From Anaerotruncus sp. (GTDB lineage: Bacteria; Bacillota; Clostridia; Oscillospirales; Ruminococcaceae), in contig JAETRV010000002.1 in the NCBI GenBank assembly GCA_021770005.1, positions 1 to 64,000 on the forward strand: a DNA stretch of 64,000 nucleotides. Direction: 5' to 3'. The notes under the pieces are model-generated. The model did not search any database. It had not been told where the DNA came from and was given only the letters and a program-made list of their open reading frames with translations. The translations under genes and the position numbers were made by a program. This document shows, one piece after another, positions 23,762 through 32,362 of the stretch (positions are counted from its first letter, which is position 1; each line of letters starts with the position of its first letter).

Positions 23762-25045
23762 TTGGAAAAATATGTTGTTGAAGGTGGGGCCCGCCTGAAA
23801 GGCGAGGTCACCATTAGCGGTGCAAAAAATGCCGCTGTTGCGATCATTCCGGCCACTGTTCTGGCACAGGGCAAATGCATCATTGAGAATATCCCCAATA
23901 TCAGCGATATTTCCGTCCTTTTCAAAATCCTGCGTTCCCTGGGCGCCCAGGTGCGGGTGCTCGACCGTACCACTGTCGAGATCGATACCACCTATATCAG
24001 CGAGCCGGTTGTTCCCTATGAGCTGGCGCGATATATGCGCGCTTCCTACTACCTGCTGGGCGCGCTGCTCGGGCGGTGCAACCGGGCAAGCGTTTCGATG
24101 CCGGGCGGCTGCAATTTTGGCGTGCGCCCGATCGACCAGCATATGAAGGGGTTTGAGGCGCTCGGGGCAAAAGTCTCGATCGACAGCGGCATGATTAACA
24201 CCCATGCCGATTTCCTGCTCGGCGGGCACATCTATTTTGATGTGGTTTCGGTCGGGGCCACCATCAATGTCATGCTCGCGGCAGTCAAGGCCAAGGGGAT
24301 CACTGTGCTTGAGAACTGCGCCAAGGAGCCGCATATTGTCGATCTCGCCAACTGCCTCAACTCCATGGGGGCGGACATCCGCGGGGCCGGCACCGACGTC
24401 ATCAAAATCCACGGGGTGGATATCTTGCACGGCACCACCTATCCCATTATCCCCGACCAGATCGAGGCCGGGACCTACATGGTCGCGGCGGCGGCGACCG
24501 GTGGGGATGTATTGGTGAAAAATGTAATCCCCAAGCATCTCGAAGCAATTAGTGAAAAGCTGGAAAAAGCGGGGGCAACGGTGATCGAATATGACGATTC
24601 AATCCGTGTAATCCGTGAAGGCGCGTTGAACAAGGTCAATGTCAAAACAATGCCGCATCCCGGTTTCCCAACCGATATGCAGCCTCAGATGACTGCTCTG
24701 CTTTCGATCGCACATGGTACAAGCATCGTGACCGAAGGAGTCTGGGACAACCGTTTCCGGTATGTGGACGAGCTTCGCCGGATGGGCGCGATGATCCAGG
24801 TGGACGGAAAGGTCGCTGTGGTGGAAGGGACCTCCGGCCTTACCGGCGCACCGGTACGCGCGGTTGACCTCCGGGCAGGCGCGGCAGTTCTGATCGCCGC
24901 AATGACCGCCAAAGGGGTCACCGAGATCGAAGACATCGAACATGTTGAGCGCGGCTATGAGGATATTGTCGGAAAGCTGAGCGCACTCGGGGCAAATATC
25001 CGCAAGGTGGTCATCCCCGACCATGTGTTGAAAGCGGTGCTCTGA
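23762..25045 (+). CDS. murA: UDP-N-acetylglucosamine 1-carboxyvinyltransferase
   Basis: 427 residues from a TTG start (LEKYVVEGGARLKGEV) that has GGAGG 10 bases upstream; the frame stays open further upstream but that part has no homology. Catalytic Cys is C117 in PGGCNFGVRP, so the enzyme should be fosfomycin-sensitive. ISGAKNAAVAIIPATVL is the enolpyruvyl-transferase N-terminus, and the C-terminal DLRAGAAVLIAAM signature is present. It commits UDP-GlcNAc to peptidoglycan synthesis. It leads a murA-walJ-rlmH operon with 1- and 4-base junctions. Confidence 0.95.
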   Translation: MEKYVVEGGARLKGEVTISGAKNAAVAIIPATVLAQGKCIIENIPNISDISVLFKILRSLGAQVRVLDRTTVEIDTTYISEPVVPYELARYMRASYYLLGALLGRCNRASVSMPGGCNFGVRPIDQHMKGFEALGAKVSIDSGMINTHADFLLGGHIYFDVVSVGATINVMLAAVKAKGITVLENCAKEPHIVDLANCLNSMGADIRGAGTDVIKIHGVDILHGTTYPIIPDQIEAGTYMVAAAATGGDVLVKNVIPKHLEAISEKLEKAGATVIEYDDSIRVIREGALNKVNVKTMPHPGFPTDMQPQMTALLSIAHGTSIVTEGVWDNRFRYVDELRRMGAMIQVDGKVAVVEGTSGLTGAPVRAVDLRAGAAVLIAAMTAKGVTEIEDIEHVERGYEDIVGKLSALGANIRKVVIPDHVLKAVL

Positions 25046-25046
25046 G

Positions 25047-25841
25047 ATGGCGCGGTTTTGTACGCTGTTCAGCGGGTCCAATGGAAACAGCGCCTATATC
25101 AGCGGGTCGGACACCGCTCTGTTGGTCGATGCAGGGCGTTCCTGCAAGCAGCTTTTAGGCGCGATGGACGCGCGCGGGATTGACCCAAAATCGATCCAGG
25201 CGATCCTCGTCACCCACGAGCACACCGACCATGTAAGCGGCCTCCGGGTATTGCTGAAAAAATTAAAGGTTCCGGTCTATGCGGCGCGCGAGGTGCTTGA
25301 CCGGCTCTGCTGGGACCAGGTATTCGCTCCGGACCAGCCGCTCTTTGCAGTGGAGGACGGCGCGCGGTTTCAGGTGGGTGCGCTCGAGATCGAAAGCTTC
25401 GACACCCCGCACGACAGTGTGCACAGCCTGGGCTATCGGATCTCCACCCCCGACGGCCGCAGATTGACCGTCGCAACCGATCTCGGCTACATAAGCGACG
25501 CGGTGCGGGAACGCCTCACTGGAAGCGACCTTGTACTGATCGAATCCAATTATGACCAACGGATGTTGAGCGTCTCCGATTACCCATATCAGCTCAAAAA
25601 ACGGATTGCCTCCAATATCGGGCACCTCTCGAACGAGGACTGCTCGGGGGAACTGTCCCGCCTGGTGCGCACTGGGACCACCCGCCTGGTTCTGGGTCAT
25701 CTCTCCCAGAACAACAACCTCCCCGAACTTGCCTACCAGACCGCACAGTGTTCCCTCACCATGGACGGTATGCAGGAAGGCCGGGATTATCTATTGCAGG
25801 TCGCATCGCGGTCCGGCCCGTCTGAAATGGTGGTATTATGA
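25047..25841 (+). CDS. walJ: WalJ/YycJ-like MBL-fold hydrolase
   Basis: 264 residues. Metallo-beta-lactamase fold with the zinc motif THEHTDHVSG (HxHxDH), an Asp in VATDLGYIS and a final His in LGHLSQNNN. The opening FCTLFSGSNGNSAYI is characteristic of the YycJ/WalJ group, linked in Firmicutes to the WalRK system and to coordination of DNA replication with cell division. Here it is not next to walRK but lies in the murA operon and directly before rlmH, its frequent neighbour. The stop overlaps rlmH (ATGA). Confidence 0.9.
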   Translation: MARFCTLFSGSNGNSAYISGSDTALLVDAGRSCKQLLGAMDARGIDPKSIQAILVTHEHTDHVSGLRVLLKKLKVPVYAAREVLDRLCWDQVFAPDQPLFAVEDGARFQVGALEIESFDTPHDSVHSLGYRISTPDGRRLTVATDLGYISDAVRERLTGSDLVLIESNYDQRMLSVSDYPYQLKKRIASNIGHLSNEDCSGELSRLVRTGTTRLVLGHLSQNNNLPELAYQTAQCSLTMDGMQEGRDYLLQVASRSGPSEMVVL

Positions 25842-26320
25842 TCTCTCTTCAGATCGTCGCGGTGGGAAAGCTCAAGGACGCCTGGCTGCGGGAGGGCTGC
25901 TCCGAATACTGCAAACGTCTGGGGATGTGGAGCAGTGTCTCAGTCACCGAGGTGGATGAGTACCGTTTGCCTGACCGCCCCTCCCCTGCCCAGATCGCCG
26001 AATGTGTGGAGAAGGAGGGGGAGCGCATCCTCGCCAAACTCCCCAAGGGCGCTTGTGTAATCGCCCTGTGCATTGAGGGAAAACAGCTGTCATCCGAGCA
26101 TCTGGCCGCGTACCTGCAAAAAGCAGCCGTAGATGGGGTCTCCGCGGTCGCGCTGGTGATCGGCGGTTCGTATGGGCTTTCCGAACGGGTCAAATCAGCC
26201 GCTTCCCTGCGTCTTTCGATGTCCCCTATGACCTTCCCGCACCAGCTTGCGCGGGTCATGCTTCTGGAACAGCTCTACCGGGCTTTCTCGATCAACGCCA
26301 ACACCAGATACCATAAGTAA
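25838..26320 (+). CDS. rlmH: 23S rRNA pseudouridine-1915 N3-methyltransferase
   Basis: 160 residues, full length. SPOUT methyltransferase with the SAM-binding region ALVIGGSYGLSERVK, and the conserved C-terminus FPHQLARVMLLEQLYRAFSI followed by YHK, diagnostic of RlmH. It methylates pseudouridine 1915 in helix 69 of 23S rRNA on assembled 70S ribosomes. Overlaps walJ by 4 bases and is followed by a terminator. Confidence 0.96.
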   Translation: MISLQIVAVGKLKDAWLREGCSEYCKRLGMWSSVSVTEVDEYRLPDRPSPAQIAECVEKEGERILAKLPKGACVIALCIEGKQLSSEHLAAYLQKAAVDGVSAVALVIGGSYGLSERVKSAASLRLSMSPMTFPHQLARVMLLEQLYRAFSINANTRYHK

Positions 26321-26325
26321 CCCCC

Positions 26326-26355
26326 AAAAGGTCCCGTTTTGCCGGGGCCTTTTTC
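26326..26355 (+). terminator. Terminator of murA-walJ-rlmH
   Basis: AGGTCCCG and CGGGGCCT pair over eight positions around TTTTGC, followed by five T. Confidence 0.75.
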
Positions 26356-26490
26356 AGCCTTGACGCCCGTTCAAAGAGGTCGGCGCTCCCTCCCCGTGTG
26401 CCCTACCCCGACGGGCTGGATGGCTCCATCTGTCCGCTCTCTTTCGAGTTGGGTGCTCGAACCGATCGGAGCGCAGAACCTGCCGGTTAG

Positions 26491-27243
26491 TCATCTGAAA
26501 AATACAGGTAGAAGGTCTTGCACCATCGGCTGGTATACCGAGCTTCCATCCAGAATGGTTCCAAATGTGTCCACCCAACACGGGAGATAGCCGCACCGGT
26601 GCGCCACCATCTGTGAGCCGATGTTTGTCACCGAGGCCGAATAAAATGGGACGATCTCCCGCCCCAACAGTTCCTGGGTCAGCCTGTTGACCAGATGGGT
26701 TCCCAATCCGGCGTTTCTGTAGCCCTCCATGACATCCACCCCTAGCTCCCATAGCTGGCTGACAGCAGATTCCGCAGCCCCCGCAATTCCGATGATCTTC
26801 CCCTGATCCCTTGCGATGCAGACAGCCTTGGTGGGGGTGGAACCGGCGGCATCAAATGCCACCGCATTCTCAAAGCCCGTCAGCCCCTTCAGTGATAAAA
26901 CGTCTTCGCCCCAAACGCATTCACATGCCTCCGGCAATGTGAACCCGCCGCCTCTGTCCACATCATCGAGGCCAGGAACATAATGAATGGTCTGACCATA
27001 AACAAGCGGGATCTCAAACATTTCATCCCGGGTTTTCCCCTGTAACATCCCCCGCACTTTTCCATGGATTTCTTCTGAAGTGCAGACCACCACGCAATCC
27101 CGGTACGCCAACAACTGAAGATAAGGCCGTTTTGTCCCTGAATAGATCGAATAGACGGTCTGTTTCCCATTTAATTCCGACCGGCTGCATGCATATTCTT
27201 TCGACAGGAATTCCTCGATTTTGTCTTTTATGATCTTTTTCAC
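26491..27243 (-). CDS. GNAT-family acetyltransferase
   Basis: 250 residues from the GTG at 27243; an ATG at 27267 is open in frame but overlaps the -10 of a good promoter, so it is probably not used. The C-terminal GNAT domain (about 140-225) carries the acetyl-CoA loop VDVMEGYRNAGLGTHLV (R/Q-x-x-G-x-G/A type) and a beta-strand SASVTNIGSQMVAHRCGYLP. The N-terminal half is a different small domain that may bind the acceptor. Substrate unknown. It is monocistronic and convergent with rlmH. Confidence 0.85.
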   Translation of the reverse strand: MKKIIKDKIEEFLSKEYACSRSELNGKQTVYSIYSGTKRPYLQLLAYRDCVVVCTSEEIHGKVRGMLQGKTRDEMFEIPLVYGQTIHYVPGLDDVDRGGGFTLPEACECVWGEDVLSLKGLTGFENAVAFDAAGSTPTKAVCIARDQGKIIGIAGAAESAVSQLWELGVDVMEGYRNAGLGTHLVNRLTQELLGREIVPFYSASVTNIGSQMVAHRCGYLPCWVDTFGTILDGSSVYQPMVQDLLPVFFR

Positions 27244-27265
27244 CTTCCTGGCCCCCTTTTTTTCC

Positions 27266-27294
27266 ATTATATCTCATGCTGGAAACAGACGCAA
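27266..27294 (-). promoter_or_regulatory. Promoter of the GNAT gene
   Basis: Minus strand TTGCGT (27289-27294), 17-base spacer, TATAAT (27266-27271). The leader to the GTG start is about 16-20 bases, so the mRNA is nearly leaderless. Confidence 0.65.
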
Positions 27295-27342
27295 GGCTGC
27301 CCCGGTCCTGTGATTCGAGGGCCGCAGACCCCTGCTCCGGCG

Positions 27343-27371
27343 TTGACAGATTGGTGGTTTTGCTATAAAAT
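27343..27371 (+). promoter_or_regulatory. Promoter of the lipoprotein gene
   Basis: TTGACA (27343-27348), 17-base spacer, TAAAAT (27366-27371). Confidence 0.65.
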
Positions 27372-27426
27372 CAAACTGGTGTATCATACTAATCTTAAAA
27401 CCTGTCGACAAAAGGAGGGAGAGCCG

Positions 27427-28854
27427 ATGTTCCAAAGGCTGTTGCGCATTGCGGCGGCACTCTCTTTTTGTCTGCTCCTCTCCTCCTGCACCGGCTTTGA
27501 CCCGGTACTCGAAAACCTGATGAGCCCGCCCCGTCTGACTGCTGGACAAAAAGAGATCGAAGAGGCGCTGTCTGCCGCTGCGGTCACCGCAAGCCCAATC
27601 CTGAAATATCCCAAAAGCGGCGATTACCGTTCGGCATTCGTTTTTTATGACCTCGACCAGGATGGGGAGGAAGAAGCAATCGCTTTCTATGCGTCCGACC
27701 CGAACGACTATACCCGCGCCTGCCTGCTCGACCGCGACCCGGCCGGGCAATGGTACTCCCCTTGTGAGATTTCGGGTGCGGACAAGGATGTTGATTTCAT
27801 CGCCTTTGCCAATATATCGGGCCGCCGTTCCCCGGATATTGTGATCGGCTGGAGCAATCCAGATGAGGAGAAGATGACCCTCGGCGTCTACACCTACGAC
27901 ACCGAAAAGGGGAACCGCCCCCATCTGAACAGCCTTTTGAGCCACTCGGAAGACGTCTCTTTCAATCGGTACCTGATCAGCGACCTCGACAATGACGGAT
28001 TGGATGACATTTTCCTGCTCACCCACAATACCAATTCCTCCTGGATCAAGATGGTTTCGTACATCGGCTACAATGTTGGGGTGACCGACGACCTGCCGCT
28101 TTCGGATTCGATTGTCCAGTTTGCGGGTGCAGCCGCGGGCAGGCTGTTCCCAGCGGACGGGCGTCTCTGCATCTTCATCGACGAGCTGCTCGCCGGAAAT
28201 GAACTGGTGACCGAGGTTTTCACAATGGAGGCCGGTTCTTTGACCCCGGTCATCTTCCAGGAGATGGAGCAGCCCTCCCCCGACCCGGTGACCGAGGAAT
28301 CCCGGCCGTCCCTCTATGAGCAGACACGGCGCCCCAACACGGCTTCCTCTGGGGAGCCGCCCGCGCCGGTCTGCATGGATGTGGATCGCAACTGGGTGGT
28401 CGAAATCCCAACCGCCCGCCCGCTCCCCGGCTACGAAGACCGGGTCAACGACGAATCCGAGCGGATTTACCTGACCGAGTTCCACCGGTTTTCTGAGGAC
28501 GGCCTGGTTCGGGTGTTTGCCGGCGCATTCAACCGGCAGGCGGGCTACCGGGTCGAGTTCCCGCCCGAGTGGATCGACACGGTCACCGTGGTCAACCAGA
28601 TCGAAAACGGAGAATGGATTTTCATTATCTACGACGATACGCTCCGGCGCCCGCTCGAGGCGCTCTCGGGCGAACTGGCGCGGGTTCGGGTGGTCAGCAC
28701 CTCCGACTATCAGGACAAATTTCTCGAAAGCTATATCCGGCTTTGTGAGCCGCGTGGCGCGTTCACCTACTACGGATATGTCCCCAGGACGCCCAACAGC
28801 ACACTGGCGGTCACCGCCGAGGTGCTGAAAAACGAGCTTTTTTCCCTTATTTAA
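27427..28854 (+). CDS. Lipoprotein with FG-GAP/VCBS-like repeats
   Basis: 475 residues from the ATG at 27427 (AAAGGAGGGAG upstream). A lipoprotein signal peptide ends in the lipobox LLSSC (Cys about residue 22). The next 200 residues hold repeats of the type FVFYDLDQDGEEEAIAFY, DFIAFANISGRRSPDIVIGW and LISDLDNDGLDDIFLLTHN; the DxDxDG loops probably bind calcium, as in FG-GAP/VCBS beta-propellers. The C-terminal 150 residues are a separate alpha/beta domain. It would be displayed on the outer face of the membrane. It is monocistronic and its stop codon abuts a family A repeat. Exact role unknown. Confidence 0.82.
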   Translation: MFQRLLRIAAALSFCLLLSSCTGFDPVLENLMSPPRLTAGQKEIEEALSAAAVTASPILKYPKSGDYRSAFVFYDLDQDGEEEAIAFYASDPNDYTRACLLDRDPAGQWYSPCEISGADKDVDFIAFANISGRRSPDIVIGWSNPDEEKMTLGVYTYDTEKGNRPHLNSLLSHSEDVSFNRYLISDLDNDGLDDIFLLTHNTNSSWIKMVSYIGYNVGVTDDLPLSDSIVQFAGAAAGRLFPADGRLCIFIDELLAGNELVTEVFTMEAGSLTPVIFQEMEQPSPDPVTEESRPSLYEQTRRPNTASSGEPPAPVCMDVDRNWVVEIPTARPLPGYEDRVNDESERIYLTEFHRFSEDGLVRVFAGAFNRQAGYRVEFPPEWIDTVTVVNQIENGEWIFIIYDDTLRRPLEALSGELARVRVVSTSDYQDKFLESYIRLCEPRGAFTYYGYVPRTPNSTLAVTAEVLKNELFSLI

Positions 28855-29056
28855 GAGCCTGTCTAGTCTCTAAAGCTTTACGCAATTTTTCTCGAAAAAT
28901 TGCGGGGTCAGGGGGCAGTGCCCCGCCGCCGCGCGCACGCGGCGGAACGCTTTCTCCTGAAAAGCGTATTTTGGGGTGCTTGCTCTCTATGAGCGGCAAG
29001 AGGGGGCTTTTTCTCTTGTAAAAAGCCCCCTACAAAAGATGCGAAATAGGTTCTAA
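28855..29056. repeat. Complete dispersed repeat (family A)
   Basis: Starts at the lipoprotein stop with AGAGCCTGTCTAG and ends with AAATAGGTTCTAA, imperfect inverted ends. Contains the core CAATTTTTCTCGAAAAATTG (28882-28901) flanked by AAAGCTTTACG and GGGGTC, a GCCGCCG-CGGCGG stem (about 28923-28945) and the hairpin GGGGGCTTTTT / AAAAAGCCCCC (29002-29030). About 200 bases; resembles a non-autonomous MITE. Confidence 0.75.
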
Positions 29057-29140
29057 GATTTGGGGCTGCCCGCAAAATCAAACCCGTCGCTTTTTTCGAA
29101 TACGCCCCAATCCCCCAATAGAAAGGTGGTTTTCCGGTCT

Positions 29141-29842
29141 ATGAAACGTATTTTAGTCGTCGAGGATGAGGATGTCATCCGCGATTTTGAAGTCATTAAC
29201 CTCAAACGTTCGGGCTATGAGGTCGTCGATGTCCCCAGCGGGGAGGAGGCGATGCTCGTTTTTGATCGCAATCCGTATTATTTTGATGTTGCTCTACTCG
29301 ATGTTATGATGCCGGGAATCGATGGGTTCGAGGTCTGCCGCCGGATGCGGGAGAAAAACCAATCGATCGGCATTATCATGCTCACCGCAAAAAGCCAAGA
29401 GATGGATAAGGTCAATGGCCTGATGATCGGTGCGGATGACTATGTCACCAAACCGTTCTCCCCGTCCGAGCTGGTCGCGCGGGTCGATGCGATCCACCGC
29501 CGGGTCACCATGGCAACAGAAAAAGCACAGGCCCCGGTGGTCAGCGAGATGACGTCCGGGCCGTTTGTGCTCAATATCAAGAGCCGCACCCTTACCAAAA
29601 ACGGCAAGCCGATCGAACTGACCCAGGTGGAATATCAGATTCTCGAATTCTTTTTCCATAACCCCAATACTGCGCTCGGACGGCAGGAGATTCTGGATAA
29701 AGTTTGGGGAGAAGGATATTTTGGAGATATTAAAATTGTAGACGTCAACGTCCGCCGCCTGCGGATGAAGCTCGAGGATGAACCTTCCAGCCCCAAGCAT
29801 CTGCTCACTGTCTGGGGATTTGGCTATAAGTGGGTACAGTGA
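29141..29842 (+). CDS. OmpR/PhoB-family response regulator
   Basis: 233 residues from the ATG at 29141 (GAAAGGTGG upstream). Receiver domain with EDED, phosphoacceptor Asp in ALLDVMMPG (about D54), Thr in MLTAKS and Lys in TKPFSP. A winged-helix effector domain (about 137-232) ends in LLTVWGFGYKWV, the standard OmpR/PhoB tail. It is followed by its cognate kinase 82 bases on. The pair resembles PhoP/PhoR or WalR/WalK types, but the signal cannot be assigned. Confidence 0.93.
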   Translation: MKRILVVEDEDVIRDFEVINLKRSGYEVVDVPSGEEAMLVFDRNPYYFDVALLDVMMPGIDGFEVCRRMREKNQSIGIIMLTAKSQEMDKVNGLMIGADDYVTKPFSPSELVARVDAIHRRVTMATEKAQAPVVSEMTSGPFVLNIKSRTLTKNGKPIELTQVEYQILEFFFHNPNTALGRQEILDKVWGEGYFGDIKIVDVNVRRLRMKLEDEPSSPKHLLTVWGFGYKWVQ

Positions 29843-29924
29843 CCTTCGCCTTGCCGGGGAAGCGTCCCGCAATGCGATTGAAGGGTAAGGTTCTGCACCG
29901 CTATCCTAGAAAGGAGTGCGCCCG

Positions 29925-31331
29925 ATGGCTGTCAAAAAGATCACAAAACGCTGGCTTTTCAACAATCTGGGCGTCATTCTGGTGATCCTGATTGCATTGG
30001 AGGTCATCTTTGCGTTTGGCATCCGGGAATTTTATTATAGCTCGGTGCGGTCCACGATCCTTGCACAGTCGAGCGTCATCACCAGCCAGCTCACCTCCTA
30101 TGCGGAGGACAGCTCAACCGTCTTTGCCTCACAGGTGCGCACCCTGGTTGAAAACTTTCAGGAACGCGAACGGATGGAACTGATGGCAATCGACATCAAC
30201 GGCAAGGTCACCTTTACCTCAAGTGGATTCGAGCCGGGCAACGAGGTCTATATGCCCGACTTCACCGAGGCGCTCCGCTCAAACAGCGGCTCGGCCGAGA
30301 TGGTTGACGTTGTCAACGGGGAGAAGATCATGGCCATTACAGTGATCTCGCCGGTTGTCGGCGAGCAGCTCGCGGCCATGCGGATCGCTGTCTCGCTCGA
30401 CCGGATCGATCAACAGATCATCCTGTTCATCCTCATTATCACCCTTGTCTGCGTGGCAATCCTCTTTTTTGTAATCTTCTCGAGCTCCTACTTTATCAAT
30501 TCGATCGTCAACCCGGTCGGTGAGATCGGCGCGACTGCCCGCAAGATTGCACAAGGGGATTTCGGGGCGCGACTGCACAAAAAAAACGATGACGAGATCG
30601 GCGAACTCTGTGATACGATCAACTATATGGCCGAGGAACTTTCGGCCAACGAGCGGATGAAAAACGACTTTATCTCATCGGTCTCACACGAGCTGCGCAC
30701 CCCGTTGACCGCGATCAAGGGCTGGGCGGAAACGCTGACCGACATGCATGAAGAGATCGACCCGGACACCCTTGGCAAAGGGATGCGGGTCATCAATGGG
30801 GAGACCGAACGTCTGGCGCAGATGGTGGAGGAGCTGCTCGACTTCAGCCGGCTCCAGAGCGGACGGATCCAGCTTGTCCGGGAAAACCTCGATCTGATTG
30901 CCGAGCTTTCGGATGCTGTCATCATGTACGAAGAGCGTGCAAAACATGAAGGCAAACAGCTTGTCTACGAGGAGCCGGACCTAATCGCGTCCTTCTATGG
31001 CGACCGCAACCGGCTGCGCCAGGTGTTTGTCAATATTATCGACAATGCGCTGAAATATTCCGATCAAGGGGATACGATCACGATCCAGGCAGGGGTATCG
31101 GAAGGGATGATCTATATCGAGGTGGCGGACACCGGCTGCGGCATCCGGGAAGCTGACCTGCCCCGTATCAAGGAGAAGTTCTTCAAGGCAAACGCGACCC
31201 GCCGAGGCTCAGGGATTGGGCTTGCGATGGCGGATGAGATCGTCTCGATGCATGGCGGCTCGCTCGAGATCACCTCGAAGGAGACCGTTGGCACCAAGGT
31301 GACCATCCGCCTGCCAGTCGGCCAGGGTTGA
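29925..31331 (+). CDS. Membrane sensor histidine kinase (HisKA)
   Basis: 468 residues from the ATG at 29925 (AAGGAG 8 bases before; a GTG three codons upstream overlaps that site). Two membrane segments (about 12-34 and 165-190) enclose a roughly 130-residue extracytoplasmic sensor of PAS/CACHE-like composition. HAMP (about 190-245), HisKA with H-box SVSHELRTPLTAIKGW, N-box NIIDNALKYSDQ and G-boxes DTGCGI and GSGIGLAMADEI follow. It autophosphorylates and passes phosphate to the preceding regulator. Confidence 0.94.
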   Translation: MAVKKITKRWLFNNLGVILVILIALEVIFAFGIREFYYSSVRSTILAQSSVITSQLTSYAEDSSTVFASQVRTLVENFQERERMELMAIDINGKVTFTSSGFEPGNEVYMPDFTEALRSNSGSAEMVDVVNGEKIMAITVISPVVGEQLAAMRIAVSLDRIDQQIILFILIITLVCVAILFFVIFSSSYFINSIVNPVGEIGATARKIAQGDFGARLHKKNDDEIGELCDTINYMAEELSANERMKNDFISSVSHELRTPLTAIKGWAETLTDMHEEIDPDTLGKGMRVINGETERLAQMVEELLDFSRLQSGRIQLVRENLDLIAELSDAVIMYEERAKHEGKQLVYEEPDLIASFYGDRNRLRQVFVNIIDNALKYSDQGDTITIQAGVSEGMIYIEVADTGCGIREADLPRIKEKFFKANATRRGSGIGLAMADEIVSMHGGSLEITSKETVGTKVTIRLPVGQG

Positions 31332-31417
31332 CTTGCCTGTGCTATTCAGCGTATAATAAGTAGCGCGGCTTTCCACTTTGGCACTATCCCTGCCCTACGG
31401 CAGAAAAAGGTGATAAT

Positions 31418-32353
31418 TTGTTAAAACAATCCAGTTCAACCAAAAAAACCTCGATCGGCGGACAGGCCCTGATCGAAGGGGTGATGATGCGCGGTCCGTA
31501 TACCTCCGCAATGGCGGTACGCAAGCCGGACGGTGAAATCTATCTCGAAACCTGGGAAACCAACGGCAACGGCTGGTACTCCAAAGTACCGCTGCTGCGC
31601 GGTGTCTGCAACCTGTTCCTTTCGCTGGCGACCGGCTACCGCTGCCTGATGAAATCTGCCGAGATTTCGGGCATGTCGGAGGAGGAAACGCCCTCCAAAT
31701 TCGATCTCTGGGTCGATAAACACCTCGGCGACAAGGCGGTCTGGGTATTCAACCTGCTGGTGACGGTGCTCGCGATGTTCCTGAGCATCGGTCTGTTCAT
31801 GCTGCTGCCCTCTGCGATCGTCAAATGGATCGGCGGTCGGTTTTCTGCCCCCACGTTTGCTTTGACCGCCATTGAGGGCCTGATCAAAATTGCCATCTTC
31901 ATCCTCTATCTGTTCGCAGTGAGCCGGATGAAGGACATCTACCGGGTGTTCCAGTACCACGGCGCGGAACACAAGACCATCGCCTGTTACGAAGCCGCCG
32001 CGGACCTGCTCCCCGGCAACGCCAAGAACTACCCGCGGTTCCATCCGCGCTGTGGGACCAGCTTCCTCTTGATCGTCCTGGTCATCTCAATCCTTGTGTT
32101 CTCGGTGGTTACATGGTCGAGCGTTTGGATGCGCGTGGCGCTCAAGCTCCTGCTCCTGCCGGTCGTGGTGGGAATCGCCTACGAGATCATCCGGTTCGCC
32201 GGGCGGCACGACAACCCGCTAACCCGCGCGGTTTCGGCCCCGGGGCTCTGGCTCCAAAACCTCACCACCTTTGAACCGGACGAGAGCCAGCTTGAGGTCG
32301 CAATCGCGGCAATGAAGCCCTGCATCCCGGACGATGGTACCGACAACTATTGA
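31418..32353 (+). CDS. YqhQ-like membrane protein (DUF1385)
   Basis: 311 residues from a TTG start with AAAAAGGTGA upstream. The opening GGQALIEGVMMRGPYTSAMAVR is diagnostic of DUF1385. About five membrane segments follow, with the conserved YHGAEHKTIACYEA motif and FHPRCGTSFLL between them; the His, Glu and Cys residues look like a metal site or active site, though no reaction is established for the family. As in many Firmicutes it lies directly before prmC, 9 bases away. Confidence 0.9.
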   Translation: MLKQSSSTKKTSIGGQALIEGVMMRGPYTSAMAVRKPDGEIYLETWETNGNGWYSKVPLLRGVCNLFLSLATGYRCLMKSAEISGMSEEETPSKFDLWVDKHLGDKAVWVFNLLVTVLAMFLSIGLFMLLPSAIVKWIGGRFSAPTFALTAIEGLIKIAIFILYLFAVSRMKDIYRVFQYHGAEHKTIACYEAAADLLPGNAKNYPRFHPRCGTSFLLIVLVISILVFSVVTWSSVWMRVALKLLLLPVVVGIAYEIIRFAGRHDNPLTRAVSAPGLWLQNLTTFEPDESQLEVAIAAMKPCIPDDGTDNY

Positions 32354-32362
32354 GAGGTTCCC

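Noticed and set aside
27274-28485. A 403-codon open frame on the minus strand
   Set aside because: It mirrors the lipoprotein gene, which has promoter, ribosome site and lipobox.
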